NCBI RefSeq assembly: GCF_029227915.1
Contig: NC_079877.1
Coordinates: 24,763,851-24,827,850, forward strand
Reading direction: 5' to 3'
Source of the DNA: Hydractinia symbiolongicarpus
Taxonomy: Eukaryota; Cnidaria; Hydrozoa; Anthoathecata; Hydractiniidae
DNA: 64,000 bases
Positions 26,401 to 38,900 of this stretch are shown here, piece after piece. A program made the position numbers and the translations under genes. The notes beneath the pieces are model-generated. The model did no database searches and had not been told where the DNA came from. It saw only the letters and a list, made by a program, of their open reading frames with translations. How positions within the stretch are numbered: position 1 is the first letter of the stretch; each line of letters starts with the position of its first letter.

Positions 26401-27719
26401 ACAAAACAACGGTATTTATTTAAAGACACACAAAAAAGCATAAAACAACAAAAACGCAGTGAAACTAGAAAGTAATTTAAAAAATAGCGCTTACTTACCA
26501 TAAAGAGACACTTGAAAGTACTCAGTCATTGAACCAACCCTATTTCTTGCTGTACATCGCCATTTACCCACATCATACTTTGTAGCGTTCTGTATCAGCA
26601 ATTGGTAAAAAATTGATCCCAGCCTAGCAATCTGTCTAATTTCAACTCTTGGGTCAGTTTGAGTGCTAACAGGCAAAAGACTTGATCCATTGAGAAAAGT
26701 TACAGTCGCTAAAGGCGAAGATCTCGGTGGTTGGCAATTTGTCCACGCTAATCTGTATCCGTCGATGTCATAGAAAAAAGTATCTCTTGGTGGATAAATA
26801 AACTCTCTTTCCAAAACTAGAATAAATAAAGTAAAACATTAACAAACAAGCTTCTTTACGACTACCTGCTAATCATTAAGTCAAATCATTAACATGTGAA
26901 AACTATGAACGTAATAAAAAGTCACAAACGTTTATGCCATAGAGTAATTGTTCCAAAAAATGGTAAACAATTTTATTTTCCTTTAAAACAATTAAGAACA
27001 TTGCTTTTACTAAATATAAGTAAATATGAAGAAATGAGGACGCAACCTGATCGACGGAGAGAGTATAAGTGTAGTGTAGTTAACTTACATTGAACTTTCA
27101 CAACCAAGTCATATTCCTTTGTAGTGGTGTTGACAGAATTAGTGGCTGAGCATCTATATTTCCCTTCCGAATTTTGAGCACCTGATTGAGCGTTGAGTAT
27201 GATCAAATCATTGAATTTATTTGTTGCAAAGCGAGGATCGTTAGCTATATTTATTTCCACCTGATCTTTTGTCCATTTTACTGTAGCAGTGGATGTCAAA
27301 GGTGATAGAGTACAATTTAGATAACCTGTGTTTCCTTTCTTCAAAAACAGGCTAGCTGGTCCGTACTTTGTAATGATCGGTGCAACTTCTAAATAAACAT
27401 CAATCTCACATTAATAAATTACACTTCTTGACGCAACCAAATAGTAACTTTTGCTAATTTGCAAAAGTTAATGCATGCAAACAGTTTCCAAAATATCCAA
27501 TTTTTGAAAGTTATGTTCTCAAACTCTATTAACATTTGCTAAAGTTTTTGCACTTGTGAAATTACATGAGAGTTAGGTAGCTACTAATATTATCAGAATA
27601 AATAGACTCGATTTCAACATTGTATTGCATTTGGAGCAGAAATTATAAATTATCTACTGACCCATGGAATATGTGAAGTCCACAAAAAGCAAAAGCCAGC
27701 ACGAGAATAGCACCAACAT
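17351..27719 (-). CDS. Gene B: chimeric Ig/FN3 plus FN3/LDLa membrane receptor
   Basis: Model in transcript order: signal peptide 27719-27662; Ig 27388-27089; Ig 26816-26499; FN3-Ig 26298-25714; Ig 25630-25325; FN3 24850-24509; cassettes FN3a/LDLa/FN3b at 22589-22269, 22137-22015, 21767-21468; at 21317-20997, 20865-20743, 20495-20196; and at 20045-19725, 19603-19481, 19233-18934; then FN3 18738-18433, FN3 18162-17860 and the membrane exon 17493-17351. The total is 4893 nt, about 1630 residues. All junctions are phase 1. The first six exons are paralogous to the first six of gene C; the rest follow the gene A plan. The join between 24509 and 22589 is inferred: the donor is good, no closer acceptor module or stop was found, and the Ig half has no membrane exon of its own. 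The alternative is a truncated Ig pseudogene next to a separate FN3/LDLa gene whose first exon I cannot see. Confidence 0.65.
17860..18738 (-). CDS. Gene B juxtamembrane FN3 pair
   Basis: Exons 18738-18433 and 18162-17860. Both are FN3 domains with the additional cysteine pair (HICTATSQC and [10 protein letters not shown]), so both are of the FN3a type. No LDLa exon is visible between them, so this is either a cassette that lost its LDLa and FN3b or two FN3a modules joined directly. The first has the core tryptophan in FTWQQP, the second in IKWKHS. Confidence 0.8.
18934..20045 (-). CDS. Gene B cassette 3 (FN3a, LDLa, FN3b)
   Basis: Exons 20045-19725 (FN3a, cysteine pair CLFGTQNC), 19603-19481 (LDLa with [13 protein letters not shown], full calcium signature) and 19233-18934 (FN3b). 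It is nearly identical to cassettes 1 and 2, introns included. Its FN3b exon differs only at the last few codons, ending RTNTRG instead of TTAKKG, so the duplication boundary falls inside that exon at about 18946. An 18-bp stretch around AAAAACAGGCAAAC present in the intron between LDLa and FN3a of the other copies is missing or shortened here. Confidence 0.85.
20196..21317 (-). CDS. Gene B cassette 2 (FN3a, LDLa, FN3b)
   Basis: Exons 21317-20997, 20865-20743 and 20495-20196. Same modules as cassette 3, at a period of 1272 bp from cassette 1. The FN3a differs from that of cassette 3 by one visible residue (FVPRM for FAPRM) and the LDLa proteins of all three are identical. Confidence 0.85.
21468..22589 (-). 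CDS. Gene B cassette 1 (FN3a, LDLa, FN3b)
   Basis: Exons 22589-22269, 22137-22015 and 21767-21468. The FN3b has two visible changes from its siblings (NTG for NTS, which removes an N-glycosylation sequon, and FRVRAN for FRVRVN). Upstream sequence identity with the other copies fades after about 22615. The acceptor at 22590-22591 follows a pyrimidine-rich stretch and is in phase 1. Confidence 0.85.
22636..24508. other. Inferred large intron of gene B
   Basis: About 1.9 kb lies between the last exon of the Ig-type half and the first FN3a exon of the LDLa half of gene B. No Ig, FN3 or LDLa module, signal peptide or membrane exon is seen here. A stretch at 23840-23930 resembles the repeat copies at 14590-14690 (shared GCCTTTT, TGATGAGAAG, TTCTGTAAGT-like words), so the junction of the two halves contains dispersed-repeat sequence. 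Confidence 0.5.
24509..26298 (-). CDS. Gene B FN3-Ig, Ig and FN3 exons
   Basis: Exon 26298-25714 encodes an FN3 and an I-set Ig together (Ig cysteines in MSCVVDA and YKCEAS, with tryptophan in FRWFKNG). Exon 25630-25325 is an Ig-like domain without the two disulphide cysteines (FVRISARAP and YTVTASN stand at their positions). Exon 24850-24509 is an FN3 (VLQWEPP). Each has a gene C counterpart of exactly the same length: 585, 306 and 342 nt. The intron at 24851-25324 is rich in GTCGG and poly-A words. Confidence 0.85.
26499..27719 (-). CDS. Gene B signal peptide, Ig1 and Ig2
   Basis: ATG at 27719 begins a signal peptide ([20 protein letters not shown]) on a 58-nt exon. An acceptor lies only 8 nt before the ATG. 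Ig1 (27388-27089) has cysteines in YLNCTLS and YRCSAT, tryptophan in VKWTKD. Ig2 (26816-26499) is a divergent Ig with [16 protein letters not shown] and WRCTARN. Ig1 is about 94% identical in protein to gene C Ig1, but Ig2 is only about 70% identical to gene C Ig2. Confidence 0.85.
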
Positions 27720-29596
27720 TCCTCTTCCTGAATAAATTATCAAAAATGTCATAATTATGAAGTCAATTAAAGATAAAATAAATATGCAATATAAAACAAA
27801 CACGTAGACATTTCTCCTTTCAATGCATCAGTGCAGAAAAAAATCATCTAGCACCATGCCAGTAACAAGCCAGGTATTAAATAATTGTTCAACCAATGAA
27901 ATAAGTACATAGCGGCACGAACTGCTGGCTTATTTTGTTTGTCTATTACGTTTTGACATTTTAACTTTTAACATGTTCTGTTTTCATAACATAGATTATA
28001 TCACAAAACTATAAAAGAAATGAACGAGTTTGAGCTACTTTTTACCTTGTTTTTACTGTTCCAAAGATTCCAATTTTAAGTATGATCTTCTTGTGTTTTT
28101 AACTATTTATTGTTTTTTTATCGACTAAAGTGAAAAAAAGAATGTTGCAGTTAAAAGACACAACACATGAGCAGGTTTGACATTCACGGACGTTGTACGC
28201 AATCAAGATGCTTTTATATAAAGAAAAAATGTTGCATAATTCCATTCCAAACAATTCATCTTATTAGTAATCTTTAGCAACTTCTCGCATTTAGGTTACA
28301 AGAGGACTTAAGAATGCAAAGAAAATTAAGTTTAGTGAGTTTAATAGTCTTCATATAAGTAAAAATAAAGAAGCCACACCCCAAGGTAAAAGAATTGCCT
28401 AAATATAATAACAGGTACTTGCAGGTACACACATTATCAGTAACCTTTTAAGGGGTCTTACTGTAACAGATACCCTTGCAGATTGAGGTCAGATGTAAAT
28501 AAGAGCAAAATTTGTTTGTTAACGCCATGTTGCAAAGGGCTCTATAACATTGATCACCGGTTCTGAAAGTCGTTACAAAGACATTGCGTTTGAATTTTGC
28601 CATTGAGTTTTGAAAGTTATATTTTCTACATCGAAAACAACAAGTTTAACAAAAAAAACACGTGTTCTAAATTGAGACTATACCTACAAATTAAAACAAA
28701 AAAAAAACAAAAACATTCTTTGTCAATGTCAAATATTTGCAGATAACAATGGATATTTTCAAACACATGATAAGATTGAGTTATAGAATCTGTTGGGACA
28801 TGTTCTCTTTACAGGGGACGTAAAACAGACAATTTTTTGTTTATATATACAAAAATTGTTTATTTTATATCGTGAAGAGAAATATAGGTACATGTATTTT
28901 CAGTAAATGAAACAGTAAAACAAATATTTGGAAAAAACAGCGTGGCTATGGAAATTTTAATACTTTTGATCATACCAAAAATTAATAATGGCGTACGCAT
29001 ATTAATTATACAGCATTTTTCAGATTGTTAGCATATTTTCAAACGATGCTGTAGTTAATATTAAAATGTTTTATAAAGTGGGTAAATTACTCGTAAGGTT
29101 AACCACAGCACGTTGTTGTTATTAAAAAGTAATTTCAGTCAATATCTTGTTACATAACACGTGGTATGAAATGTGACCAGTGTTTAGTTTAAGTTTTTCA
29201 GAAAACAGCGGTTTGTGTGGGGTAGAATATTTTGCACTGTTTTAGAAACTATATTCGCCGTCGTCAAACTTGTTGTTGCCGCCATTAACATTTTCGTCAC
29301 TGTTGCCCCTATTCTTTAACCTCTTCCAGCAACACTATTTAACTATCTCCTTAGGTTTCTCCTTATATAGGTTTTTATGTAACTGAAACTCCATTGACAA
29401 GGCTGCAACTAAATTAAAACAGACATGTAAACTTATATTTTATAATAAAGAATATGTCGACGAAATAATTTATATACAAAATAGATTTTTTAGTCTGCAA
29501 TAGGAAATTTAAATATAAATAACGCAGTTAAAAGAGCACAACGCAAGAAATATTGATGCCTTAAAAACTAATGAAAAAAACAAACATTTCCATTGT
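27720..29596. other. Intergenic region between genes C and B
   Basis: About 1.9 kb holding the 3' flank of gene C and the promoter side of gene B. The splice acceptor just before the gene B ATG implies either a 5' UTR exon somewhere here or trans-splicing. No gene, repeat family or convincing core promoter was seen. Confidence 0.5.
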
Positions 29597-29952
29597 TTAA
29601 TATCTTCCATCCATTTCGATTGGATAATCATTTCGTCTGTATTGTTTGTTTGGCGCGTATCGATATAGTTGTTGCTGTTGTTGTTGTTGCCTTCGATATT
29701 GTTGTTGTTGTTGTTGTTGTTGTAAATACATTTGCTGTTGATACTGCAGCTGCTTCTGGCGATATTGTTGCATTTCATATTCACGGTCAGTTGACATTTT
29801 TTTTGCGTTTTGTTGTGTGGCTTTAGGAGTGTTTTTAGATCGCTTTTGCCACACGTTATAGGTAACAACCAGCAAGATTATAACAACAATTATGGCGATT
29901 ATTATGCCAGCAATGACGCCTCCGGATAAACCACTATCTCCATCTTCGTTTC
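29597..29952 (-). CDS. Gene C membrane segment and glutamine-rich cytoplasmic tail
   Basis: After a short acidic stalk (GNEDGDSG) comes the hydrophobic segment VIAGIIIAIIVVIILLVV and then about 85 cytoplasmic residues. The middle of the tail is a glutamine/tyrosine-rich tract with runs of eight and seven glutamines, encoded mostly by CAA. It ends YPIEMDGRY at TAA 29597-29599. Q-rich tails often mediate weak self-association, and the many tyrosines may be phosphorylated; both points are inference. The CAA/CAG run is likely length-polymorphic. Confidence 0.85.
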
Positions 29953-32900
29953 CTAAAAGAAATAAAATATAAAATATAAAAAAAATAAAAAAATAAAAAT
30001 AAAAAAAACAACAGCAAAAGCTCAGTAACGCAAATCTTATCCTGTACAGCGTCACATCATAATGAAAAAATAGATTTTCCAGTTACTGCGTGTTTATACA
30101 GGGTTATACACATAATTTTGTAGCCTAGTAGTAGTACTTCCTTAATAGGTCTGGAGTTATTTTTTTTTAAACAGGCATGTAATTATTACAATTGGAGCTG
30201 AACTAACCTTCTGCAACAGGAGCCACATCAAATCTAGTTGCTTCACCAAGTTCACCATTTTTGCTAATTGGAGTGACAGATACAAAATACCCCTTGGACG
30301 CTTCGATTCCTGTCAAAGTATGACTAACCTGATTAACCGTTTCATTTTTACATTTTGTCGGCTCTCCTTGTTCGCAGTATTTAACCAAAAATTTCATTTC
30401 CTTCTCTTTTGTTCCTGCAATCACATCTGGGTAGGACCAGCTAAGGATAATGCTTGTACTAGAAGTCCTTTTCTTTACAATGGACTGTGGCTCCGATGGT
30501 TTATCTACAAGATCAAAAGGTAAACACCTAAGAGCTAGTATAACAGAAAAAAGCATGTCTATTTTTCAAAGTGTTTAAACAAAAAACTAATATCTCTTAC
30601 TTAATGTCTATTACGCTAACATAATATATCATTATTTTTAGTGTTCCTCAAATTTTGATTACTAGACCATGTTAGGCAAGGTAGGAATGGTTAAGAAATA
30701 AATCAGATTACTTTTAAGCATGGAACCAGAGACTTATTGGATTCATGTTATACAGGTAACAAAGCCTATACAAATTTACAAGTTTAAAGAGTTTAAAGAT
30801 AAGAATTAAATATTAAATATTTATCGAATATTTATAATAATATTAATACTATTTAAAACAGTTGTAATAGCGGTCGACTATTTTAAAACAGTTTAAACCT
30901 ACTTGAGTGGGTCTTGAAACGTCCTTGAATACTTTCTCCATGAGTACCATCGTCACCAATTGTTGTCAGTGTATAGTTGTAAGAGGTTTCAGACATTAAA
31001 TTTAAGAGTTCAATTTCTCTGGCATTAGTTGTGTCGCTTTTGCAATTCGTATTGTCATAACAATACAACACTCTGTAGGTTAGGGCATCAGGTAAGTTTT
31101 TTCTCAGTTCATCATCGTGAGGTAGTTTCCACTTTATTACTACAGCGCTATTTTCTAATCCTTTTTTCTGTTTGACTTTTACTTGCGTGGCTTTTCCCGC
31201 TTTTCCTAATATTAAAATTAAAATCAATTGCAAATTTCACTTTACCATTGAAGTTCAAATCTTATCCATGTTTTGATAAATTTGTAAAAAAGTACTAGGG
31301 GAAATACATGAAAGAAAAAAGAAAGCTAGTAAGGAAGGAAGTACGAAATTATCCTGAACATTTATTCGAACACATAGGCTTACCTAAAGCGAGAGTGCTC
31401 GCGACAATCTCACTAGACAATCCTCTTTCCCCATTTTTTCCAACAGCATAAACAATAAACAGATACGTGGTTCCTTTATTTAAGTTAGAAAATTGGTATT
31501 CAGTCTCTGATGGACCCAATTCCACTTTTGATGTTCCTGTTGCGTTACTTTGAAGAATAATTTTGTCAATTTTGTCAGTGTTCTGTGATTGATCCCAATC
31601 CAATTTGACTGCATTCCAGTACTTTGATGACACCCTAACATTCGACAATTTGAGTAAATCTATACAAGAAACAAAACGAAATGTCTTAAATCAAGTTTCT
31701 TTCTTTGCAAGTGGTTTCATCAATGGCCTACAAACATTTTTTGTCCTTATTCTCAAGGAATCCAAAAGTAATTCATTTTTAAAAATATAGCTACATGAAT
31801 ATGTTCTAGACAAAACATAATTTTCCCTATTCATAAACATTTATATTTCCCTTTCCAAAAATTTTGCAAATAAAGCTGTGCAAACAAAAGTAAAGAAATG
31901 ATCATTGCATAGAAGTCTCATATTATATTAAAATAATTATATTTTGTACAAAAAATAAGTAAACCAGCTCACCATTCTTGCTAGCAGTTTGAAATGTGCT
32001 TTCAAATTTAGGCCCTGCCACTAACTCATCTCCTCGTGCAGTAATTTCAAAAGCATAAATGGTTGCTGGTTCCAATTCTTTGACAGCAACCATTCTTTCG
32101 GACATCCATCCATATGTCTTACATGCTGTTTCTTTACATACTTTAAGCATGTATTCGATTTTATTGTTCCCTTCTATTTTGGATGGAAGATTCCATGTTA
32201 TTGTTGCATTTCTCATTTTGACATTAGAAACCAAAACATTTGTCACCTTATCAGGAATGTCTAAAAAACACGAAAGAAATCCAACTTGCATACAGTCTTT
32301 CCTATATTTTATTTAATCGTGTTAATTTTTGGATAGATTAATATGAAGGATACATACAACACATCTCTCATGCGCGTTTGCATATACGTTTGACATGCTT
32401 GCAACTGCAAAATGCAAGAAGAAATTACAAATCCTCACCAGGTTTTTTCACTGTCAAAACTTCATCGGTCAATGGTAAACTTAGCTTGCCTTCTTTAGCA
32501 GACCACAATGAAATTTTGTAAATCTTTTGCTCTTCAAAATCGGAAATCATGTATGACTTTTTGTCACGTTGGACAGTGACATGTTTTCCTGGCGTACCTT
32601 TAATGCCATAATTAATACGGTATTCATCAATGGCTTCTTCAGGTTCGTTCCATGTCAAAGTCACTCGATTGAATCGATCAATTGAGAGTGTAAGTGCTCG
32701 TGGTGGGAGTGGACCGTCTGTTAAAACAAAAATAGTTTAAGTTAAAGGGTAAAGAGAGATAACCATACAGAAGTAATCAATTTCAAAATTATATTTTCTT
32801 TCAATGTCTTTGTGATGTCAAAGTTATTTTAAAAGTCATCTTTAAAACGTTTAAATGTCTCTTGTCAGATATTACTCCTACGAACTTAACATAAAATTAA

Positions 32901-35900
32901 AACGAAAAGAAGTCATTATGATCAAGTTTTTTTGTCAAACTCCTGCCTCTATAACTCTATTTCCCTTTTATATAAAGGTGCAAATAGGGTTATTCAATAT
33001 TCCAAGTAAAAAATACGGTTTGTGTTTATTGATAATTATTCAGAAATAAAAAATGTACTTACCTAATAAGCTAAGAGTCATGTTATGAATGCGCACGCCA
33101 GCGGGGTGAGCGTAAGCACATGCAATTATTCCAACATCTGCCAACTGAGCATCGAATTCGATCGAATCTTTAATGATTCCATTCTCTTTTACCGTTGACT
33201 TTTTGCCATTTATTCGTACACTGTCAGATCCTTTTAACCAATGTACGTTTCTTTCAGTTTCCGATATCACAGGGTTTGAGTTTGGAGGGGAACATGTGAA
33301 TTTTACTGATCTGTAACCATCTTTATTGTAGAAAAACTTTTCAGTATCTGCATATTTGAATATGTCGTTGAACCCTATAACAATCCAATTTTAATTGTGA
33401 AATTTTTTTTCGTTGCACATTGCCGTCTTATTGTCTTATTGTGATTGTGATTATATTTGAATTAGCATGCCTTATAGAGCCAAATCAATCCTTAAAAAGA
33501 GTACTTAATAATGCAAAAATGCGTTATGATAAAACGCTAAAGTTACAAAATATATTTGTTTACATTTACAAAAAAATATTTGTGTGTATTATGCGTTGGT
33601 TTATTGGCGACACGCATAAAAAAAGCTAGCTAACAAAGCAAGTAGAACATGAGATATCAGTTGTAAAAAAAACACATAAGCGTCGTGACTTCTGTGTTAA
33701 CGTACATACGTACATTTAACTGAGACTGTCGATAAGGTGCTCCTCACATTTTGAGAATGAAAGTTACTTCCTAGACATCTATATTTTCCTGAATGTATGT
33801 TTCTATTGATGTTAATCAGTTTCATTTCTCGATTATCATTTGATACTTCATAACTACCATTTTTAATTGTGATGTTGATTCCATCTTTTAACCAAGTAAT
33901 CGTAGGTTTCGGTTTCCCACTAAAGTCACATTTTAATGTTGCGTTTGCTTCCTCTGGGAATGGACCAATAGTCGGTAATAAATCAACTGTTACTTGAACA
34001 AAAGATCCTCCAAAAGCTAATAAAAAAATATATATATACCATGCGCAAATGATCGAATTATTACAAAATATTAAAAGCAACTCCATCTGATCTTACCTTA
34101 CCAAATTATCTTTTTATCCAACCTTACACGTAAAGACATTTGCAAGAAATAAAAAATGCATTTAAAGTAAATATAATATGTAGCATCATTTCCCCCTTTT
34201 TGACCTTTGCCTTGCCTTTGTATATCGCTAATAACCATACCAACACATCATTAGCTTTATATTTATCAAATAATTAAAATATGTCTTAACTTTTCCATTA
34301 TTTCATCATTGGATGAATTTTGTTTTACTTGTCTGTATATATTTATTGTGCGAAAATAACTGCATTTACGCTGGGACAACAGTCGTAGTAAATACACATT
34401 AAATAAACAAACAAAAAACATATGCTTACCATTAACGTCCAACAAAGCAGGATCACTTCTCCTTCCGGAACCATCAACAGCAATAACTTCAACGCGATAT
34501 GGTTTATCTTCTAGACTCGATATCTCAATAGACGTATTTGATGTTGGAATCACTTTAACAATACCAAAAGGAGATGTATTGTGTTTGATAGTAGCAATAA
34601 ATGATACAATGTCAGCTCGTTCCTTTATCCAACTCAAAGAAAGAATTGGTCCAGGATTCCATTTGTACTCTATTGGTTTTGTCCATGTTGGCTTTCCTGT
34701 TAAGTTAATAAAATGAATGGAGTTAGTTCGTCAATCTCTTAATGAAAACGACATCTGAAAGAACACCATCAAAATCTAACCTTCCACAGATTTTATCAAC
34801 TTTTCATTTATTTTGACATTAACATTTTCTTAAGCAAATTTATATTGCACATGCTATGATTTTATCAATATGTTTAAATACAAAAGGAAGTCTCAATAAA
34901 AACACTAAAAGGTGATGTCACACTAAAGGTTTAATGTCATATTCGTAATGATTTTTTAAAATTTTATTCCCAGCGCATTAATTTCCGCGCAAAGGCAATA
35001 TTAACGCCTTATAATCGTTTTAATTTTTTGCGCAATTAGCTAAAATTTCCTAATAGATTTTTCCATTATTTGCGAAAAATATAAATGCGTTTTTCTTTTC
35101 TTTCGTGAAAAAAAAGTATATTTGCTTACGATTTTTTTGCGCAAAAGTAGAAAATTCATCCAGGATTTTTATTAAAAAAATAACTGCTTAGTGTCTTTTA
35201 AAAAACACATATATAGATAAAATACATATATAGCATAAAAATAAACTAAACTGTGAAATGCATGCTTACGTTTTACGATAAAAAAAAAATGACAAATAAA
35301 AAAGCTCTTACCAAACAATGTTAGCGTGGTCAGTGCTAATTTGTGATGATCATTGAAACCAAAAGCCTCATTATATGCTGCACATCCAATTTCGTCACCA
35401 ATAAAATCTGTTGCTCTCGTAATTGTCAGTGCGAAATATTTGACACCATCCAGCATAACGTTATCATCACGAATAAATCTGTTTCCTTCTAAAAAGCTGT
35501 CAGATGAATTTGACCAGAGCACTTTTGCTGGAGGGACACTCATTGGTGGCCGGCATAGTATTCGGACATTACGTTTACCATCAATGTCGTATACGGGTGT
35601 TATTGGATCATAGTGGATAAAATCATTGGCAAGAACTGTAAACATGAACAAAGCATGCATTATATTTTACTGAAGGATAATAAATCTTCAGGACAATATT
35701 ATGACACCTGCAATTAAGTAAATAAGTATTTTAATTGCTGATACAGTATAAATAATATTCTGCATTTTCCGCTAAATGTAGCAATTTTGTTCAGAAATTT
35801 TCTTCTATATTTGTTCCATTGGCGAATTTGTATCTATAATTCTATGTTTTTTTAAGCACCAATTTTGGCAAATATAGTACCAATTACCAAAAAAGCAAGT

Positions 35901-38900
35901 TCTGTTATACAAAAATTTAACATAACGTCATATCCAGTATAGGTCTTTTGTTCACTTTACAAGCTTTCTGAAAACAAAGCATTCTTACGGCTGGCATTTT
36001 TTAACAGATGGCTTTCGAGTTCACTTAAGAGAGAATTCATTTTCACTGCTCTGTCGTTTTTGTCCTGACGATGTTCTCTTTCTCAATACGGGGGCTAGAA
36101 GTCATGAATTGATTGCCAATAGTCTTAATATATACTTAGTATACATATCCGTTGAAACATTATGTGCCCAGCTTGCAGCGTTTTTACGTCGACCCTTAAT
36201 ATGCTCAATTTTTATTAAAATAGTAGAATTTTCGGAATTTGTATTGCTCTTTAAAAATGTTGTCGGTTTTAAAATGGCAAGTTTACTCTCTGTGGTCAGA
36301 AAGAATTCAATGCGTATACAACTGAAGTTGTATAGATGAAACTGTTGACATATTTTGTAAGACATTTTTTAATTAAAACTCATTAAGCTTAACTTACATT
36401 GTACGAAAACCTTGCCTTTGTCACTTTCGGTAACACCAAAAGTATTTGAAGCTTTGCAGTAATATTCACCATCATGGTGAGACTGAATGTTCACAAGTTC
36501 AATTTTATTTGTAGATATTTTAAATCGAGCGTCAGTATTTGAAATAGCAACCGAGTCTTTATACCAAGCAATTGTTGCAGCAGGTGTTGATGAAACCTCA
36601 CATGGTATTGACAACGTTTTATTTTCCTTTACGATGTAGGTTGTCTGTGGTCCTTTCGATACAAATGGAGGTAAGGTTGAGGCTGGAAATGAATATATGT
36701 ATCATGTTAGAATACCGATGTAATAATGAAAATAATATTTTTGTTTTTGATACCCTGTCTTGATGAAAAAAATCCAAAAAACTTGTGTCCTTAAGAATTA
36801 AAAAAAAATTGCAACGAATGTATTACTGTTGTTTGTATATGAGTAATTAACGCGTGTATACCATGTACTATCTTGATTTCAAAGCAAAGATAGAACCTCT
36901 CACTTGTACTTCACTTGACACATCTCATTTGCAATATATTGGATAGAACAATAACTTAACTCGTGTGCATAATTTACTTTTTATCTTTTGTTGTATTCTG
37001 TGTGAAATTTTTATGACAGAACAATTCCCAAAACACAGAAAGACAGAAGCATAAAACACGCAATGGTTATCTACTTGATATAAAAAAAACTCACGAATAG
37101 TGTGTTCAAATGGAGTTGACCATTCACCAACTTGATCTCCAAAATCAATCATTCGGATTTTATATTCATACAGCATTCCCGTTTTAATACCGTTGATTTC
37201 ATTTTTACGTACAAGAAAAACTGTATCAACAAATGTTCCAATAGTTGAAATTATTTTTTCTTCGTTTGTTGTGGTATCTTTGTAGGATATTGCAAATGAT
37301 TTTGCATCTTTTCGGTATTTATAGTCATCACCAAAAGCTCGCAATTTTTCACTAGAGATCGGAGGTGTCCATTGTAGCACTATTTGACCATGAGTTTGAC
37401 CTCTTAATTCCAGAGAATTTATTGCTGGCGGGTTTCCTGAAAAAATTGCTCGCGAAATAAGTTATAAGCAACTAAAAAGAGTAAGCAAGTAATAGCTTAA
37501 GGCTACATTGGCGAAAATAAATACCCAAGCACAACCAAATAGATGTCCTGATCTGGTACAAACATACTTTTTGACATAAATAATTAAATAAACTCTTCTT
37601 ACCGGCTAAAATCATATGAAATTCCACAGAACGAATGCCACCAAGATTGCTAGCTGAAACTGTGTATTTGCCATCAACACGTTCATCCAGGTTCCTTATA
37701 TCTAATGCATAATGAAGGTTATTTGCAGGGCCCCTGTATTGAGTAACTGCAAAATTTGGATGTGTTTCAGGTCTGATAGGGACGCCATTTTGTCTCCATG
37801 TCACGTGTAGAGATGAACCAATAGGAGCTCTAGCAGAAATCCTTATAAAGGACGTTCCTCGATAGAATAATCTGTTCCGTGGAGCTATTTGAAAATTCTG
37901 CTCCATCCCTAAAGAAGAAATATTACAAATGAATAATTCTGTAAATAATATAAAGATAGGACGGTAAAGACATAGATAAAAAAATTTAAAAAAAGTCATA
38001 TATACATTGTACGGTGAGTTGTGCTTCTTCACTAGTAGCTTTTCCAAGGTTGTTGGAAGCTTCGCATTTATATTTAGCTTCGCTATTTTCTGCGCCATGG
38101 AGTGCATTTAAGATAATAAGTTTATTATCAATTATCGTGTATCTGCTATCTGTGGGTGAAATAACAATCCCGTTTTTAAACCATCTAAAAGTAGCTGCAG
38201 GACTTGCATCTACAACACAGCTCATATTGTATGTCTGTCCTTCACCTACATTAGCGTCACCAGGCTGTTCTGTTACCACAGGAGCAATTTCAGTAACTGT
38301 TTTTACTCTCAATTTTTCGCTCCATTCACCAACTTGTTTTTCTTTGCTTGTGGCTCTCATTTGAACATCATATTCCGTACCTCGTTCTAAGTTGTAAAAC
38401 TGATATTCTAAGATCTGTCGATCAAAATTTTCGGCATCGTCAAGTTTGAACGTCTGTACTTTATTTGTTGCTATTTTAGTGATAGTGATATCGTAGTAAT
38501 CAATATCAACTCTTAAGAAGTCCCATGTCATGATGAATCCATTCAATCTGTGTTCCTTGACACGCATGCCCTTTGCTCCCTCAGGAGGTCCTAAGGTATT
38601 ATATTGTGTTCGTGTTAAGCATAAAAGCGATACAAATAATCATTTTAAAACAAACAACGAAGGAAAGATCGATCAAATTTTTACCATAAAATGTAACTTT
38701 AAAGTTTGCACTCCTTGTACCAATCCTATTTTTTGCTCTACATTGCCATGTACCCACATCATACTTTGTAGCGTCTTGTATCAGCAACTGGTAAAAAGGT
38801 GATCCTTCTCGGGAAATCTCTCTAATTTCAACTCTTGCATCAGTTTGACTGGTAACAGCTAAGCCACTCGATCCATTAATGAAAGTTACTTTTGCTAGTG

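Noticed and set aside
29593-29826. Plus-strand frame rich in valine at the gene C tail
   Set aside because: It is the antisense reading of the CAA/CAG glutamine tract.
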